Source: Parasedimentitalea maritima (GTDB lineage Bacteria > Pseudomonadota > Alphaproteobacteria > Rhodobacterales > Rhodobacteraceae). From it: a stretch of DNA of 64,000 nucleotides. The notes below the pieces were generated by a model that ran no database searches, had not been told where the DNA came from, and was given only the letters and a program-made list of their open reading frames with translations. The DNA lies in the NCBI RefSeq assembly GCF_005771405.1, contig NZ_VAUA01000010.1, positions 124,001-188,000 on the forward strand. Reading direction: 5' to 3'. This document shows, in pieces, positions 1 through 9,394 of the stretch. The position numbers were made by a program, and so were the translations under genes. Each line of letters starts with the position of its first letter. The first letter of the stretch is position 1.

Positions 1-2484
1 TGCATCCTCTTCCGAATACCGCTCTAGCCAGACCTCTTCCATGGTGAACACCAGGATTGGTGCCAGCCATGCAGTGATACGGTGGAATAGCATATCCAGC
101 ACGGTCCGCGCCGAACGCGCTGCCAGTGTGTCGCCATCGCAGTACAGCGCATCCTTACGCACATCAAAGTAGAAGCTGGACAGGTCTACAGTGGCAAAGT
201 TGAACACGGCAGAGAATACACCCTGGAAATCAAACGCCTGATAGCCACTGCGCACTTCGTGATCCAATTCGGCCATGCGGTGCAGAACCCAGCGCTCCAG
301 ACGCGGCATGTCTTCTGGCTCAACCTTTTGTGCTTCATCAAACCCATCAAGACTGCCGAGCATGAACCGCATGGTGTTGCGCAGGCGGCGATAGCTGTCG
401 GCCACACCTTTCAGGATTTCCGGGCCGATCCGCTGATCTGCCGTGTAATCGGTTTGGGCCACCCAGAGACGCAGGATATCCGCACCATATTGCTGGATGA
501 TCTTCTCCGGCACGATGGTGTTGCCCAGCGATTTGGACATCTTGTTGCCCTTGGCATCCAGAGTGAAGCCGTGGGTTACAACATTGCGATAGGGCGCACG
601 ACCAGTTGTTCCGCAGGCCTGCAACAGCGAGGAATGGAACCAGCCGCGGTGCTGGTCGGTGCCTTCCATATAGACATCTGCAATGCCATCCTTGGTACCA
701 TCTTCGCGGTCACGCAGCACAAAGGCATGAGTCGAACCGGAATCGAACCAAACGTCGAGCACGTCGAACACCTGTTCATAGTCGTCCGGGTTGGCGGCAT
801 CCCCGATGAACCGCTCTTTGGCGCCATCCATGTACCAGGCATCCGCGCCTTCGGCCTCAAAGGCCTCGACAATACGGGCGTTGATGGCAGCGTCTCGCAG
901 CAGGAAGTCCGGATCCGTTGGCAGCAAGCCTTTTTTGACAAAGCAAGTCAGCGGCACGCCCCAGGCGCGTTGGCGGGACAACACCCAATCAGGGCGGCTT
1001 TCGATCATCGAGAACAAGCGGTTGCGGCCCTTTTGCGGGGTCCATTTGACCAGTTCGTCGATCGAGGTCAGCGCCCGGTCCCGGATGGTTTTACCATACT
1101 GGTCCTGGCCGTCACCGATTTCACGATCCACCGAGGCAAACCACTGTGGTGTGTTGCGGAACACAATCGGTGCCTTGGAGCGCCAGGAATGCGGATAGCT
1201 GTGAGTGATACGACCACGGGCAATGATGCCGCCTGCCTCGACCAGCTTGGCGATGACGGCGTTGTTGGCCTTGCCCTCTTTGCCTTTGCGGTCAAAGATC
1301 TGCAGCCCGGCAAAGAACGGTACATGCGGCAGGAACTCAGATTCTTCACCCACGTTATGGGTCATCCGGTCCAGCCAGTTGCGCGCCATGAAACATTCAT
1401 AGTCGTCCGCGCCGTGGCTGGGCGCGGTGTGCACAAAGCCTGTACCCGCATCATCGGTAACATGATCACCGTCGATCATCGGCACATCATAGTCCCAATA
1501 ACCGTTGGCTTCATCCAAGCCCGCAAAGGGGTGGTTCAGGATCAGCCCGTCAAACTCAGATGGTTCAACATCGCGGACCTTATTATAGGCCGTGACCCGC
1601 GAACGGTTCATCGTATCTGCGACCAGTGCATTGGCAAACAGATACAGCTCACCCGGCTTGGTCCAGCTTTCTTCCTCGGTCGACTCAACGCGGTACAGAC
1701 CGTAAGCGACCTTGTTGTTATAGGCGACGGCTTTGTTGCTGGGGATCGTCCACGGTGTTGTGGTCCAGATCACCACACGGGCCTCAGCCAGATCACCACT
1801 CGCGTTCTGGAAGCCAAACGGCACCCAGATGGTGTGGCTTTTGTGATCGTGGTATTCGATCTCAGCTTCGGCCAGCGCGGTTTTTTCCACTGGCGACCAC
1901 ATCACAGGCTTGGAGCCCTGATACAGAGTGCCGTTCATCAGGAACTTCTGGAATTCACCGGCAATCACCGCTTCGGCGTGATAGGCCATGGTCAGATATG
2001 GGTCTTCCCAGTTCCCAGCAATGCCCATGCGCTTGAACTCTTCGCGCTGGATATCCACCCAGCCCTCGGCAAACTTGCGGCATTCTTGGCGGAAGTCGAC
2101 GACATCTACATCGTCTTTGTTCTTGCCTTTTTGGCGATACTTTTCTTCGATCTTCCACTCAATGGGCAGACCGTGACAATCCCAACCCGGCACATAGCGC
2201 GCGTCAAAACCCATCATCTGGTGGCTGCGCACGATCATGTCTTTGATGGTTTTGTTCAGCGCGTGACCGATGTGCAAATGCCCATTGGCATAGGGAGGAC
2301 CGTCATGCAGCGTAAAGGGCTCGCGACCCTCTTTCTCGCGCAGGCGATCATAAACGCCAATTTTTTCCCAGCGTTCCAGCCATTGAGGCTCGCGCTTGGG
2401 CAGACCTGCGCGCATTGGGAAGTCGGTTTTGGGCAGGTTCAGCGTGGATTTATAGTCGGGTGTTTCGGGCGTGTCGGCGCACAT
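1..2484 (-). CDS. ileS: Isoleucyl-tRNA synthetase, 5' part (3' end outside window)
   Basis: Charges tRNA-Ile with isoleucine in the cytoplasm. About 828 codons are present; the frame is still open at the left edge, so the C-terminal zinc/anticodon-binding end is missing. The protein starts MCADTPETPDYK and shows the class I signatures: PYANGHLHIGH (HIGH motif at about residues 69-74), the nearby GWDCHGLPIE segment typical of IleS, and KMSKS at residues 648-652 (bases 529-543). The ATG at 2484 is preceded by AAAGGA about 7 bases upstream, which supports this start. Its left neighbour is not visible. A long open frame on the opposite strand is an antisense shadow caused by codon bias. Confidence 0.97.
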   Translation of the reverse strand, partial: MCADTPETPDYKSTLNLPKTDFPMRAGLPKREPQWLERWEKIGVYDRLREKEGREPFTLHDGPPYANGHLHIGHALNKTIKDMIVRSHQMMGFDARYVPGWDCHGLPIEWKIEEKYRQKGKNKDDVDVVDFRQECRKFAEGWVDIQREEFKRMGIAGNWEDPYLTMAYHAEAVIAGEFQKFLMNGTLYQGSKPVMWSPVEKTALAEAEIEYHDHKSHTIWVPFGFQNASGDLAEARVVIWTTTPWTIPSNKAVAYNNKVAYGLYRVESTEEESWTKPGELYLFANALVADTMNRSRVTAYNKVRDVEPSEFDGLILNHPFAGLDEANGYWDYDVPMIDGDHVTDDAGTGFVHTAPSHGADDYECFMARNWLDRMTHNVGEESEFLPHVPFFAGLQIFDRKGKEGKANNAVIAKLVEAGGIIARGRITHSYPHSWRSKAPIVFRNTPQWFASVDREIGDGQDQYGKTIRDRALTSIDELVKWTPQKGRNRLFSMIESRPDWVLSRQRAWGVPLTCFVKKGLLPTDPDFLLRDAAINARIVEAFEAEGADAWYMDGAKERFIGDAANPDDYEQVFDVLDVWFDSGSTHAFVLRDREDGTKDGIADVYMEGTDQHRGWFHSSLLQACGTTGRAPYRNVVTHGFTLDAKGNKMSKSLGNTIVPEKIIQQYGADILRLWVAQTDYTADQRIGPEILKGVADSYRRLRNTMRFMLGSLDGFDEAQKVEPEDMPRLERWVLHRMAELDHEVRSGYQAFDFQGVFSAVFNFATVDLSSFYFDVRKDALYCDGDTLAARSARTVLDMLFHRITAWLAPILVFTMEEVWLERYSEEDA

Positions 2485-2836
2485 GGGGGCGTCCTTTGGA
2501 TGGTCTGTTCGTGAATATCAATTGCGGTCGGTGTGACGGATCAAACACCTTGGCCCGGCGTCTCATGGTTCAGAGAGCCGGGGATATAATTCGAATAATG
2601 ATGGCCGCACGGTGGGTCATAGGCGCGTTATAGGCTGAGGTGGTCCAAGGGTAAAGCGCAGAAGCTTGTTAAGAGGTAATCGCCGGACCAACTGGAATTT
2701 CTTTGGCAGGTCCTGTTGAAGGGCAATTTACACGTTCTTAGATGCTGGGTGCGGCCAACCCGAAACCGGATCGGTATCCCGATGGTTTTCGCCAACTGAA
2801 GCAGTACAGCCAAAACGGCCACCCGAAAGAAAAAGA
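2485..2836. other. Intergenic region between ileS and an exported protein gene
   Basis: About 350 bases separate the divergent ileS and the gene at 2837. It must hold both promoters. I see no T-box, terminator or convincing small ORF in it, and no perfect promoter hexamer pair that I would defend. Confidence 0.5.
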
Positions 2837-3322
2837 ATGAAACTCAAGACACTCGCCCCCCTTGTCACTGCTGCGCTTGTTGCAGCCAACCTGGCCGTCG
2901 GCTCGTCCGCTCAGGCAGGACGCTGGGCTGAAGAGACCAGGCTTGATGGTTTGAGCCATCGATCAGCAGAACATGTCGTGCTGGAACTGGACCGCAGGAG
3001 TCACGACGACCCGAGCGCGATTGCAGTCAGCTGTGTGCGAGGGCAAGAAACACTGGTGATCGATACCCGCGGCTACCAACCTGAAAGATCAACTCTGATC
3101 ACCATCATGACCGACGGGCGGCCCCATAAAATCCGCGCACGAACGTCGGGTAAAACCAGCTCGCTTTATGCTGATCCTAACCGGGATCTGCTGAGGGATC
3201 TGGCCAAAGCCGACGACATCGTGATTGGGTTCAAAGACCGGCGCGGGAAAATGAGAACCGCCAAAAGCGAAAACACCCGACGGGGTGTTCTGTTGACGCT
3301 GTTCACAGCGGATTGCAGATGA
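2837..3322 (+). CDS. Hypothetical exported protein, 161 aa
   Basis: I do not recognise a family. The N-terminus is a classical signal peptide: MKLK, a hydrophobic stretch, then SSAQA as the likely signal peptidase I site near residue 28. The mature part is about 130 residues, basic and hydrophilic, with two cysteines (SCVRG and the near-terminal TADCR) that could form a disulfide in the periplasm. No transmembrane segment follows the signal. It stands alone between ileS (divergent) and the convergent Lrp gene. AAAGAAAAAGA before the ATG is a weak ribosome site. Function unknown; existence is likely because of the clean signal peptide. Confidence 0.75.
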   Translation: MKLKTLAPLVTAALVAANLAVGSSAQAGRWAEETRLDGLSHRSAEHVVLELDRRSHDDPSAIAVSCVRGQETLVIDTRGYQPERSTLITIMTDGRPHKIRARTSGKTSSLYADPNRDLLRDLAKADDIVIGFKDRRGKMRTAKSENTRRGVLLTLFTADCR

Positions 3323-3369
3323 TCACTTGGGGAGACTCTCTGCGCCTTCCCAGCCACCCAATTTATCAG

Positions 3370-3870
3370 CTAGGCCTCTTTGGCCAGTCGCTCTTCCAAC
3401 ACCTCAAACGGCACACCAGGTTCATCCTTAGCACCGCGGATCACCAGTGAGGTCTTAACCGAGGCCACATTTGGCGTGCTCAGCAAATCCCCTGTCAGAA
3501 AGCTCTGGAAAGTGCTCAGATCCGGGGACACGCATTTCAAAATGAAATCCACTTCACCGTTCAGCATGTGGCACTCGCGCACCAAGGGCCAGCTGCGGCA
3601 TTTCTCTTCAAAGGCGCTCAGCTCGACTTCGGCCTGACTTTCCAACCCGACCATGGCAAAAACCTGCACTTCGAATCCCAGTTCACGTGCATTTACTTCA
3701 GCATGGTAGCCTCGGATAAACCCGGCCTCCTCCAGCGTGCGCACCCGGCGCAGACAGGGTGGCGCAGATATGCCAACCCGTTTGGCCAGCTCCACATTGG
3801 TCATGCGCCCATCGGCTTGTAGCTCCGAAAGTATCTTGCGATCAATCGGGTCCAGGCGTGTCGTGACCAT
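3370..3870 (-). CDS. Lrp/AsnC family transcriptional regulator
   Basis: A 166-residue leucine-responsive type regulator. The N-terminal winged helix-turn-helix (LDPIDRKILSELQADGR, then NVELAKRVGISAPPCLRRV) binds DNA and the C-terminal RAM/AsnC ligand-binding domain follows (VFAMVGLES, EVDFILKCVSPD). The ATG at 3870 is chosen over an upstream in-frame ATG at 3966 because GGAGAG lies 6 bases before it and the family normally begins with LDxxDRKIL. It is divergent from trxB at 4084. In E. coli lrp and trxB are also adjacent and divergent, so this could be the global Lrp orthologue, but the symbol is withheld because alphaproteobacteria carry many paralogues. Confidence 0.93.
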   Translation of the reverse strand: MVTTRLDPIDRKILSELQADGRMTNVELAKRVGISAPPCLRRVRTLEEAGFIRGYHAEVNARELGFEVQVFAMVGLESQAEVELSAFEEKCRSWPLVRECHMLNGEVDFILKCVSPDLSTFQSFLTGDLLSTPNVASVKTSLVIRGAKDEPGVPFEVLEERLAKEA

Positions 3871-4083
3871 GTTAAGCTCTCCATCAGATTTGCGTTTCTT
3901 ATAGCAGCGCCAGAGATGCGCGCAATTATATTTCACGTTAGCGCAATAATCTTTGCTGACCGGCAATCAGGCCCTATCAGAACAGCAGAGTCACTGCGAG
4001 GGGTTTAAGCCGCCCAGCTGGGTCGTTATATGACATCGCAACCGGCGGACCATCCGCCCAGCTGCATATTTGGGGATGCTTTG

Positions 4084-5028
4084 ATGACTGACACGCGCCA
4101 CACCAAGGTTCTGATCATTGGCTCGGGGCCTGCGGGCTATACGGCCGGCGTCTATGCCAGCCGCGCCATGCTGGAGCCAATTCTGGTTCAAGGGATCGAG
4201 CCCGGCGGCCAGCTGACAACCACCACCGAGGTCGAAAACTACCCCGGCTACACCGAAGTGCAGGGCCCGGACCTGATGATCAAGATGCAAGAGCACGCGC
4301 AGGCGATGGGCTGCGAGATCATTGGCGATATCATCACTGAACTGGACACCTCCAAGCGCCCCTTCACAGCCAAGAGCGACAGCGGCACCATCTACACCGC
4401 TGATGCTGTGATTCTGGCCACTGGTGCACGCGCCAAATGGTTGGGGCTGGAGAGCGAAGAGAAATTCAAGGGCTTTGGCGTTTCCGCCTGTGCCACCTGT
4501 GACGGATTCTTTTATCGTGGTCAGGAAATTGTGGTCATTGGTGGCGGCAACACCGCAGTTGAAGAAGCCCTGTTTCTGACCAAGTTTGCCTCTAAGGTCA
4601 CGCTGGTCCACCGCCGCGACGAGCTGCGGGCTGAGAAGATCCTGATCGACCGGTTGGAAAAGAACGAAAAGATCGTACCGCTGTGGTTCAACACCCTGAA
4701 AGAAGTTGTTGGCACCGAGAACCCATTGGGTGTTGAGGGTATTGTCACCGAGAATGTCAAAACCGGCGAACTGACGGAAATTCCTTGCAAAGGTGTGTTT
4801 GTTGCCATCGGCCACGCGCCTGCCAGCGAGCTGGTCAAGGACACATTGGAAACCCACTCCGGTGGATATGTGACAACCGAACCCGGCACCACCAAGACCA
4901 GTATCCCCGGCATTTTTGCAGCGGGTGATTTGACTGACCATGTGTATCGTCAGGCCGTTACCTCGGCTGGCATGGGGTGTATGGCGGCACTGGACGCTGA
5001 AAAGTTCTTGGCGGAGGCCGACGACTAA
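4084..5028 (+). CDS. trxB: Thioredoxin-disulfide reductase
   Basis: NADPH-dependent FAD enzyme that reduces thioredoxin in the cytoplasm. The 314-residue protein has the FAD-binding GSGPAGYTAG near its N-terminus, the redox-active CATC (Cys136 and Cys139) inside SACATCDGFF, the NADPH-binding GGGNTAVEEA, and the C-terminal FAD motif AAGDLTD. Length fits the low-molecular-weight bacterial family. The start at 4084 (MTDTRHTK) is preferred over an in-frame ATG at 4030, whose extra 18 residues do not fit the family. Its stop overlaps the start of the RES-domain gene (TAATG), so the two are almost certainly translationally coupled. Confidence 0.97.
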   Translation: MTDTRHTKVLIIGSGPAGYTAGVYASRAMLEPILVQGIEPGGQLTTTTEVENYPGYTEVQGPDLMIKMQEHAQAMGCEIIGDIITELDTSKRPFTAKSDSGTIYTADAVILATGARAKWLGLESEEKFKGFGVSACATCDGFFYRGQEIVVIGGGNTAVEEALFLTKFASKVTLVHRRDELRAEKILIDRLEKNEKIVPLWFNTLKEVVGTENPLGVEGIVTENVKTGELTEIPCKGVFVAIGHAPASELVKDTLETHSGGYVTTEPGTTKTSIPGIFAAGDLTDHVYRQAVTSAGMGCMAALDAEKFLAEADD

Positions 5029-5531
5029 TGAAAACTGTCAGCGGGCTTTTCTACCGGATTGTGTATGAAAAGTTCGCTGATCAGGTTTTGAACGGTGTGA
5101 TTTCGCCCGAGGGGCGATTTCACCATTCGGGGCAGCCTGCCCTTTATCTTTCCCCATCTGTCGACTCAGCTGGCTATGCGGTCTTCAATTACGTCTCAGA
5201 CAATGACCCGCCCCGCGTTTCGATCCCCCTACAATTGAACAACGCGAGACTGCTCGACGTTCGTGATCCAGAAACCTGCAAGGATTTGCAGATTTGCCCC
5301 AAAGCTGCCGATACGCTCTGGCGACCGCAGCGTGAAGCCGGAGAACCCGCAACCACTTGGCAAGCCAGCGATGCAGTTCGCAGCGCTGGTGCAGACGGAA
5401 TGATATACGCCGCCCGCACCAACGCCGCACGTTGGCATATCGTTCTCTTTCGCTGGGATCAGGTCACGGGCGCCGCCTTAGCCCCCACTGGGACAGCAAC
5501 CCCTTGGCTGCCCCCTAACAGCATGACTTGA
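5028..5531 (+). CDS. RES domain-containing protein
   Basis: A 167-residue protein with the RES fold: FYRIVYEKFA with the conserved Arg at the start, then EGRFHHSGQPALYLSPS, which carries the second conserved Arg and the Tyr/Ser cluster, and a C-terminal WQASDAVRSAGADGMIYAAR segment where the family has its conserved Ser. RES proteins of the MbcT/ParT type consume NAD+ or ADP-ribosylate targets and are normally the toxin of a Xre/MbcA-RES pair. Here no Xre-type antitoxin flanks it; instead its ATG shares a base with the trxB stop. It may act on NAD(P) pools or be a non-toxic relative; that is inference. Confidence 0.88.
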   Translation: MKTVSGLFYRIVYEKFADQVLNGVISPEGRFHHSGQPALYLSPSVDSAGYAVFNYVSDNDPPRVSIPLQLNNARLLDVRDPETCKDLQICPKAADTLWRPQREAGEPATTWQASDAVRSAGADGMIYAARTNAARWHIVLFRWDQVTGAALAPTGTATPWLPPNSMT

Positions 5532-5592
5532 CGGATTTTCTCTCTGCCCGCACAGTTTGGGTCAGATTTGAGCCAACCTGGAGGGCCAGACC

Positions 5593-7284
5593 TTGAACGA
5601 CCTGTGGCGCGGCAATTGGGCTACGCGGACCCGGATTGTCACCGGATTAATTCTGTTCACCTTTGCCTTTTTTCACTTTCTCAACCTTGGCCTTGGGTTG
5701 TTTTCGGATGAGGCACTGGATTGGGGGCAAGACGCCCGCCTAGCAATAACCCGCAGCGAAATTGGCGAGTTCGTGTTGATGGCGTCACTTCTCATCCATG
5801 CTGGGCTGTCGATTTACACACTCGCCCTACGGCGTACATTGCGAATGCCCGCATGGGAGGCAACACAGGTTGTTCTGGGCCTTCTCGTCCCCTTACTGTT
5901 GATCAAGCACATCGTCCATACACATGTGGCGCATGATATGTTTGGCGTGAACGATGAGTACGGTTACGTCACCGTTCTGCTTTGGGATACAGTCGATGGC
6001 GCCTGGCAGGCGGTTCTCCTGCTGATTGTCTGGGTGCATGGCTGCATGGGACTACACTTTTGGATACGCGCAAAATCCTGGTGGCAGCGGTGGTTTCCCT
6101 TCTTGGTTGGCGTCGCCATGTTGGTACCAGCATTTGCCCTGTCTGGATTTATGGTTCAGGGGCGCCGGATGCTCTTGCTGTTTCAAGACGACCAAATCCG
6201 CAGTGCATTGATAAGAGACTATCATTGGCCCGATGCCGATGCGTTTGCCACTTTGGTCATGATCGCAGACTACATGCTCTACACGTTCTGGGCCGTTCTG
6301 GCACTGGCGGCGGCGTTCTATATGACCCGCAAAGTTCTGAGTTGGCGAAAATCCGTGCGCATCAAATACAGCAACGGACCAGAGGTATCGGCATTTAAAG
6401 GTTTAACGCTGCTGGAAATCTCACGAAACAACGGTGTCCCACATACGTCTCTCTGCGGTGGTCGGGGTCGCTGCACCACCTGCCGGGTCATTGTCGAAGA
6501 TGGCGGTGATCTACTGCACCCCCCGTCTGCCGCAGAAGCCCGCAGTCTGGCGGCGGTCAAGGCTCCGGCCAATGCACGACTTGCCTGTCAGATCAGACCG
6601 ACACATCCGCTGACCGTGCTGCGGGTGTTTCGCCCGGACGGCAAACGGGGCCGTGCACATGCCAGCCAGGGCGAAGAACGTCGACTGGCGATCCTGTTCC
6701 TTGATATGCGCGGCTTTACAGCCCGCACCACCGGGCAACTGCCCTATGATGTTGTGTTTTTGCTGAACCGCTTTTTTGACGCGATCGTGCCCAGCATTGT
6801 CCAGTCTGGCGGCACCGTGGACAAATATCTTGGTGATGGGCTGCTGGCGGTGTTTGAAACAGAGGACGAACACTCTTCGGCTCGAACCGCACTAAAAGCC
6901 GCTGAAAACATCAGTGCCGAACTGGCCAAGTTCAACCAGACATTGGCCAGCGAAGATGTCCCTCCGGTTGCCATTGGAATGGGATTGCATCTGGGAAATT
7001 TGGTATTGGGAGAAATTGGCGCCGCAGGAAATGCACCACGCACCTTGATCGGCGACACCGTGAATGCCACCAGCCGCCTAGAAGGCATGACTAAAGAACT
7101 GAAGGTTGAGCTTCTGGTGTCCGAAGTGCTGCTGCATAGCGCGGGCCATGACACCGCAGGATTGAAACTGGAAACTCTGGACCTGCGGGGGGTGTCTGAG
7201 CCGCTGTCGGCGCTCGCTGTTTCTTCCGGCACCGAGTTAATGCAGGTTCTGGAAACGGTGCACCGCAGCAAGAGACAAAACTAA
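5593..7284 (+). CDS. Membrane-anchored [2Fe-2S] ferredoxin / class III adenylate cyclase fusion (CyaC-like)
   Basis: A 563-residue three-module protein. Residues about 13-245 hold roughly six transmembrane helices rich in histidines (H28, H69, H105, H111, H149, H155), resembling the heme-b anchors of fumarate reductase/succinate dehydrogenase. Residues about 255-345 are a plant-type ferredoxin with C288, C294, C297 and C332. Residues about 360-540 are a class III cyclase with metal ligands D371 (FLDMRGFT) and D415 (KYLGDG) and the GDTVNATSRLE substrate/transition-state motif. It should make cAMP in response to respiratory or quinone redox state; I recall a similar CyaC of Sinorhizobium meliloti. 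TTG start with GGAGG about 9 bases upstream. Single gene, no obvious partner. Confidence 0.92.
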   Translation: MNDLWRGNWATRTRIVTGLILFTFAFFHFLNLGLGLFSDEALDWGQDARLAITRSEIGEFVLMASLLIHAGLSIYTLALRRTLRMPAWEATQVVLGLLVPLLLIKHIVHTHVAHDMFGVNDEYGYVTVLLWDTVDGAWQAVLLLIVWVHGCMGLHFWIRAKSWWQRWFPFLVGVAMLVPAFALSGFMVQGRRMLLLFQDDQIRSALIRDYHWPDADAFATLVMIADYMLYTFWAVLALAAAFYMTRKVLSWRKSVRIKYSNGPEVSAFKGLTLLEISRNNGVPHTSLCGGRGRCTTCRVIVEDGGDLLHPPSAAEARSLAAVKAPANARLACQIRPTHPLTVLRVFRPDGKRGRAHASQGEERRLAILFLDMRGFTARTTGQLPYDVVFLLNRFFDAIVPSIVQSGGTVDKYLGDGLLAVFETEDEHSSARTALKAAENISAELAKFNQTLASEDVPPVAIGMGLHLGNLVLGEIGAAGNAPRTLIGDTVNATSRLEGMTKELKVELLVSEVLLHSAGHDTAGLKLETLDLRGVSEPLSALAVSSGTELMQVLETVHRSKRQN

Positions 7285-7579
7285 TGCCATCCCTCCACTA
7301 CCTCCCTCCAAATCCTTAGGACTAAAATCGCCTCAGTTCGCAAAGGAGACAGTTTTCCCACTTCAAAGCCACCTCACCCCAAACAACGGACCAAAGACCT
7401 TCAAAACCGGCCCATCATAGAATTTCGTACCCATTGGTGGCACGGACGCGCCATTCCCTCCCTTTTCGTAAGCTTAGCTCACGTGATGCTAGACTTTATT
7501 CATACAGAAGCGTTATGCGCAGCAAATCTGCGGCAAACCGCACCCCAACATTGAACGCAAGTACAGCGAGAAATTTGAC

Positions 7580-9295
7580 ATGACGATGCTTAGCAACCTG
7601 GCGCCGGTTCCGGAGTTATTTGTTTCTTACGAGTCTGCCCAGAAACTGAAAGTCGAAGCAGGCACGCTAAAAAGCCACGATCTGACCCCGCGCCAGATCT
7701 GTGATCTTGAACTCTTGATGAATGGTGGTTTCAACCCGCTCAAAGGCTTCTTGTCGGAAGAGGACTACAACGGCGTGGTGGATAACATGCGCCTGTCGGA
7801 TGGCCAGCTGTGGCCAATGCCGATCACTCTGGATGTCTCCGAAGACTTTGCCGCCTCTTTGGAAGACGGCGAAGACATTGCGCTGCGCGATCAGGAAGGC
7901 GTTATTCTTGCCACCATGACCGTCACCGACAACTGGCAGCCCAATAAGGCCCGCGAGGCCGAAAAGGTGTTTGGCGCTGACGATGATGCACACCCGGCCG
8001 TGAACTACCTGCACAATCAGGCAGGCAAGATCTACCTTGGCGGCCCGGTCATCGGCATTCAACAGCCCGTGCATTACGATTTCCGCGCTCGTCGCGACAC
8101 CCCTAACGAATTGCGCGCCTACTTCCGCAAATTGGGCTGGCGCAAGGTTGTGGCCTTCCAAACCCGCAATCCACTGCACCGCGCCCACCAGGAATTGACC
8201 TTCCGCGCCGCCCGCGAAGCCCAGGCAAACCTGTTGATCCACCCGATTGTCGGCATGACCAAGCCGGGCGACGTCGATCACTTTACCCGCGTGCGCTGCT
8301 ACGAAGCCGTTTTGGACAAATACGCGGCATCGACCACCACCATGAGCCTGCTGAACCTGGCGATGCGGATGGCTGGCCCACGTGAAGCTGTCTGGCACGG
8401 CTTGATCCGCGCCAACCACGGTTGCACCCACTTCATCGTAGGCCGCGACCATGCCGGCCCCGGTAAAAACTCGGCAGGTGAAGATTTCTATGGTCCCTAT
8501 GATGCACAGGATCTGTATCGCGAAAACCAAAGTGAAATTGGCTGTGAAATGGTCGACTTCAAGCACATGGTCTACGTGCAGGAACGTGCCCAGTACGAAC
8601 CCAACGACACCATTGAAGATCGCGATGATGTCACCATCCTGAACATTTCCGGCACCGAGTTGCGCCGCCGCCTGTCTGAAGGCCTGGAAATTCCCGAGTG
8701 GTTCTCCTTCCCTGAAGTTGTCAGCGAGTTGCGCAAGACCAAGCCAGCCCGTTCCAAGCAGGGCTTCACCGTGTTCTTCACCGGTTTCTCCGGGTCGGGG
8801 AAATCCACCATCGCCAACGCGCTGATGGTGAAGTTGATGGAAATGGGCGGCCGCCCGGTGACGCTGCTGGACGGTGACATCGTGCGTAAAAATCTGTCGT
8901 CGGAACTGGGGTTCAGCAAAGAACACCGCGATTTGAACATCCGTCGTATCGGCTATGTTGCCTCTGAGATCACCAAGAACGGCGGCATCGCAATCTGCGC
9001 GCCCATCGCGCCTTATGCCACCACCCGCCGCGCCGTGCGTGAAGACGTTGAAGACTTTGGTGCCTTTGTTGAGGTCCACGTTGCGACCTCACTTGAAGAG
9101 TGCGAGCGCCGCGACCGCAAAGGCCTGTACAAGCTGGCCCGGGAAGGCAAAATCAAGGAGTTCACAGGCATTTCGGACCCCTACGATGTTCCAACGGACC
9201 CGGAACTGTCAGTCGAAACAGAAAATGTCGAAGTCGACAACTGCGCCCATCAGGTCTTGCTAAAACTGGAAAGCATGGGACTGATCGCAGGCTGA
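7580..9295 (+). CDS. Bifunctional sulfate adenylyltransferase / adenylylsulfate kinase
   Basis: Makes APS from ATP and sulfate, then phosphorylates it to PAPS, in assimilatory sulfur metabolism. The 571-residue protein has an N-terminal PUA-like part, the sulfurylase catalytic core with TRNPLHRAH (HRAH at 200-203) and GRDHAGPG, and a C-terminal APS kinase with P-loop GFSGSGKST (402-410), LLDGDIVR and the IAPYATTR region. Both domains keep their key motifs, so both activities are expected. Starts at ATG 7580; a second ATG two codons on is possible. Monocistronic, closed by the terminator at 9363. The Sat-CysC fusion without CysDN is typical of Rhodobacterales. Confidence 0.97.
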   Translation: MTMLSNLAPVPELFVSYESAQKLKVEAGTLKSHDLTPRQICDLELLMNGGFNPLKGFLSEEDYNGVVDNMRLSDGQLWPMPITLDVSEDFAASLEDGEDIALRDQEGVILATMTVTDNWQPNKAREAEKVFGADDDAHPAVNYLHNQAGKIYLGGPVIGIQQPVHYDFRARRDTPNELRAYFRKLGWRKVVAFQTRNPLHRAHQELTFRAAREAQANLLIHPIVGMTKPGDVDHFTRVRCYEAVLDKYAASTTTMSLLNLAMRMAGPREAVWHGLIRANHGCTHFIVGRDHAGPGKNSAGEDFYGPYDAQDLYRENQSEIGCEMVDFKHMVYVQERAQYEPNDTIEDRDDVTILNISGTELRRRLSEGLEIPEWFSFPEVVSELRKTKPARSKQGFTVFFTGFSGSGKSTIANALMVKLMEMGGRPVTLLDGDIVRKNLSSELGFSKEHRDLNIRRIGYVASEITKNGGIAICAPIAPYATTRRAVREDVEDFGAFVEVHVATSLEECERRDRKGLYKLAREGKIKEFTGISDPYDVPTDPELSVETENVEVDNCAHQVLLKLESMGLIAG

Positions 9296-9362
9296 CCGGC
9301 ATCAAATCCAAAGAATGGAAATGATGGCCGGGATACCTGCCTGTTTTTCTCTAAGTTTATAC

Positions 9363-9394
9363 ACCCATCGCCAAAGTTTGGCGGTGGGTTTTTT
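9363..9394 (+). terminator. Rho-independent terminator of sat-cysC
   Basis: A 13-base stem (arms at 9363-9375 and 9377-9389, one G-T pair) with an A/T-rich tip is followed directly by six T. It lies about 70 bases after the sat-cysC stop. Confidence 0.85.

Noticed and set aside
259-2514. A 751-codon open frame opposite ileS
   Set aside because: Antisense shadow of high-GC codon bias. The minus-strand frame carries the HIGH and KMSKS motifs of IleS; this one has no recognisable domain. The same applies to the long antisense frames opposite groEL (23387-24526), atpA/atpH (45613-47667) and the coiled-coil gene (54625-55944).
5028-5531. Classical Xre-RES toxin-antitoxin locus
   Set aside because: No Xre/MbcA-like gene lies on either side; upstream is trxB and downstream the cyclase.
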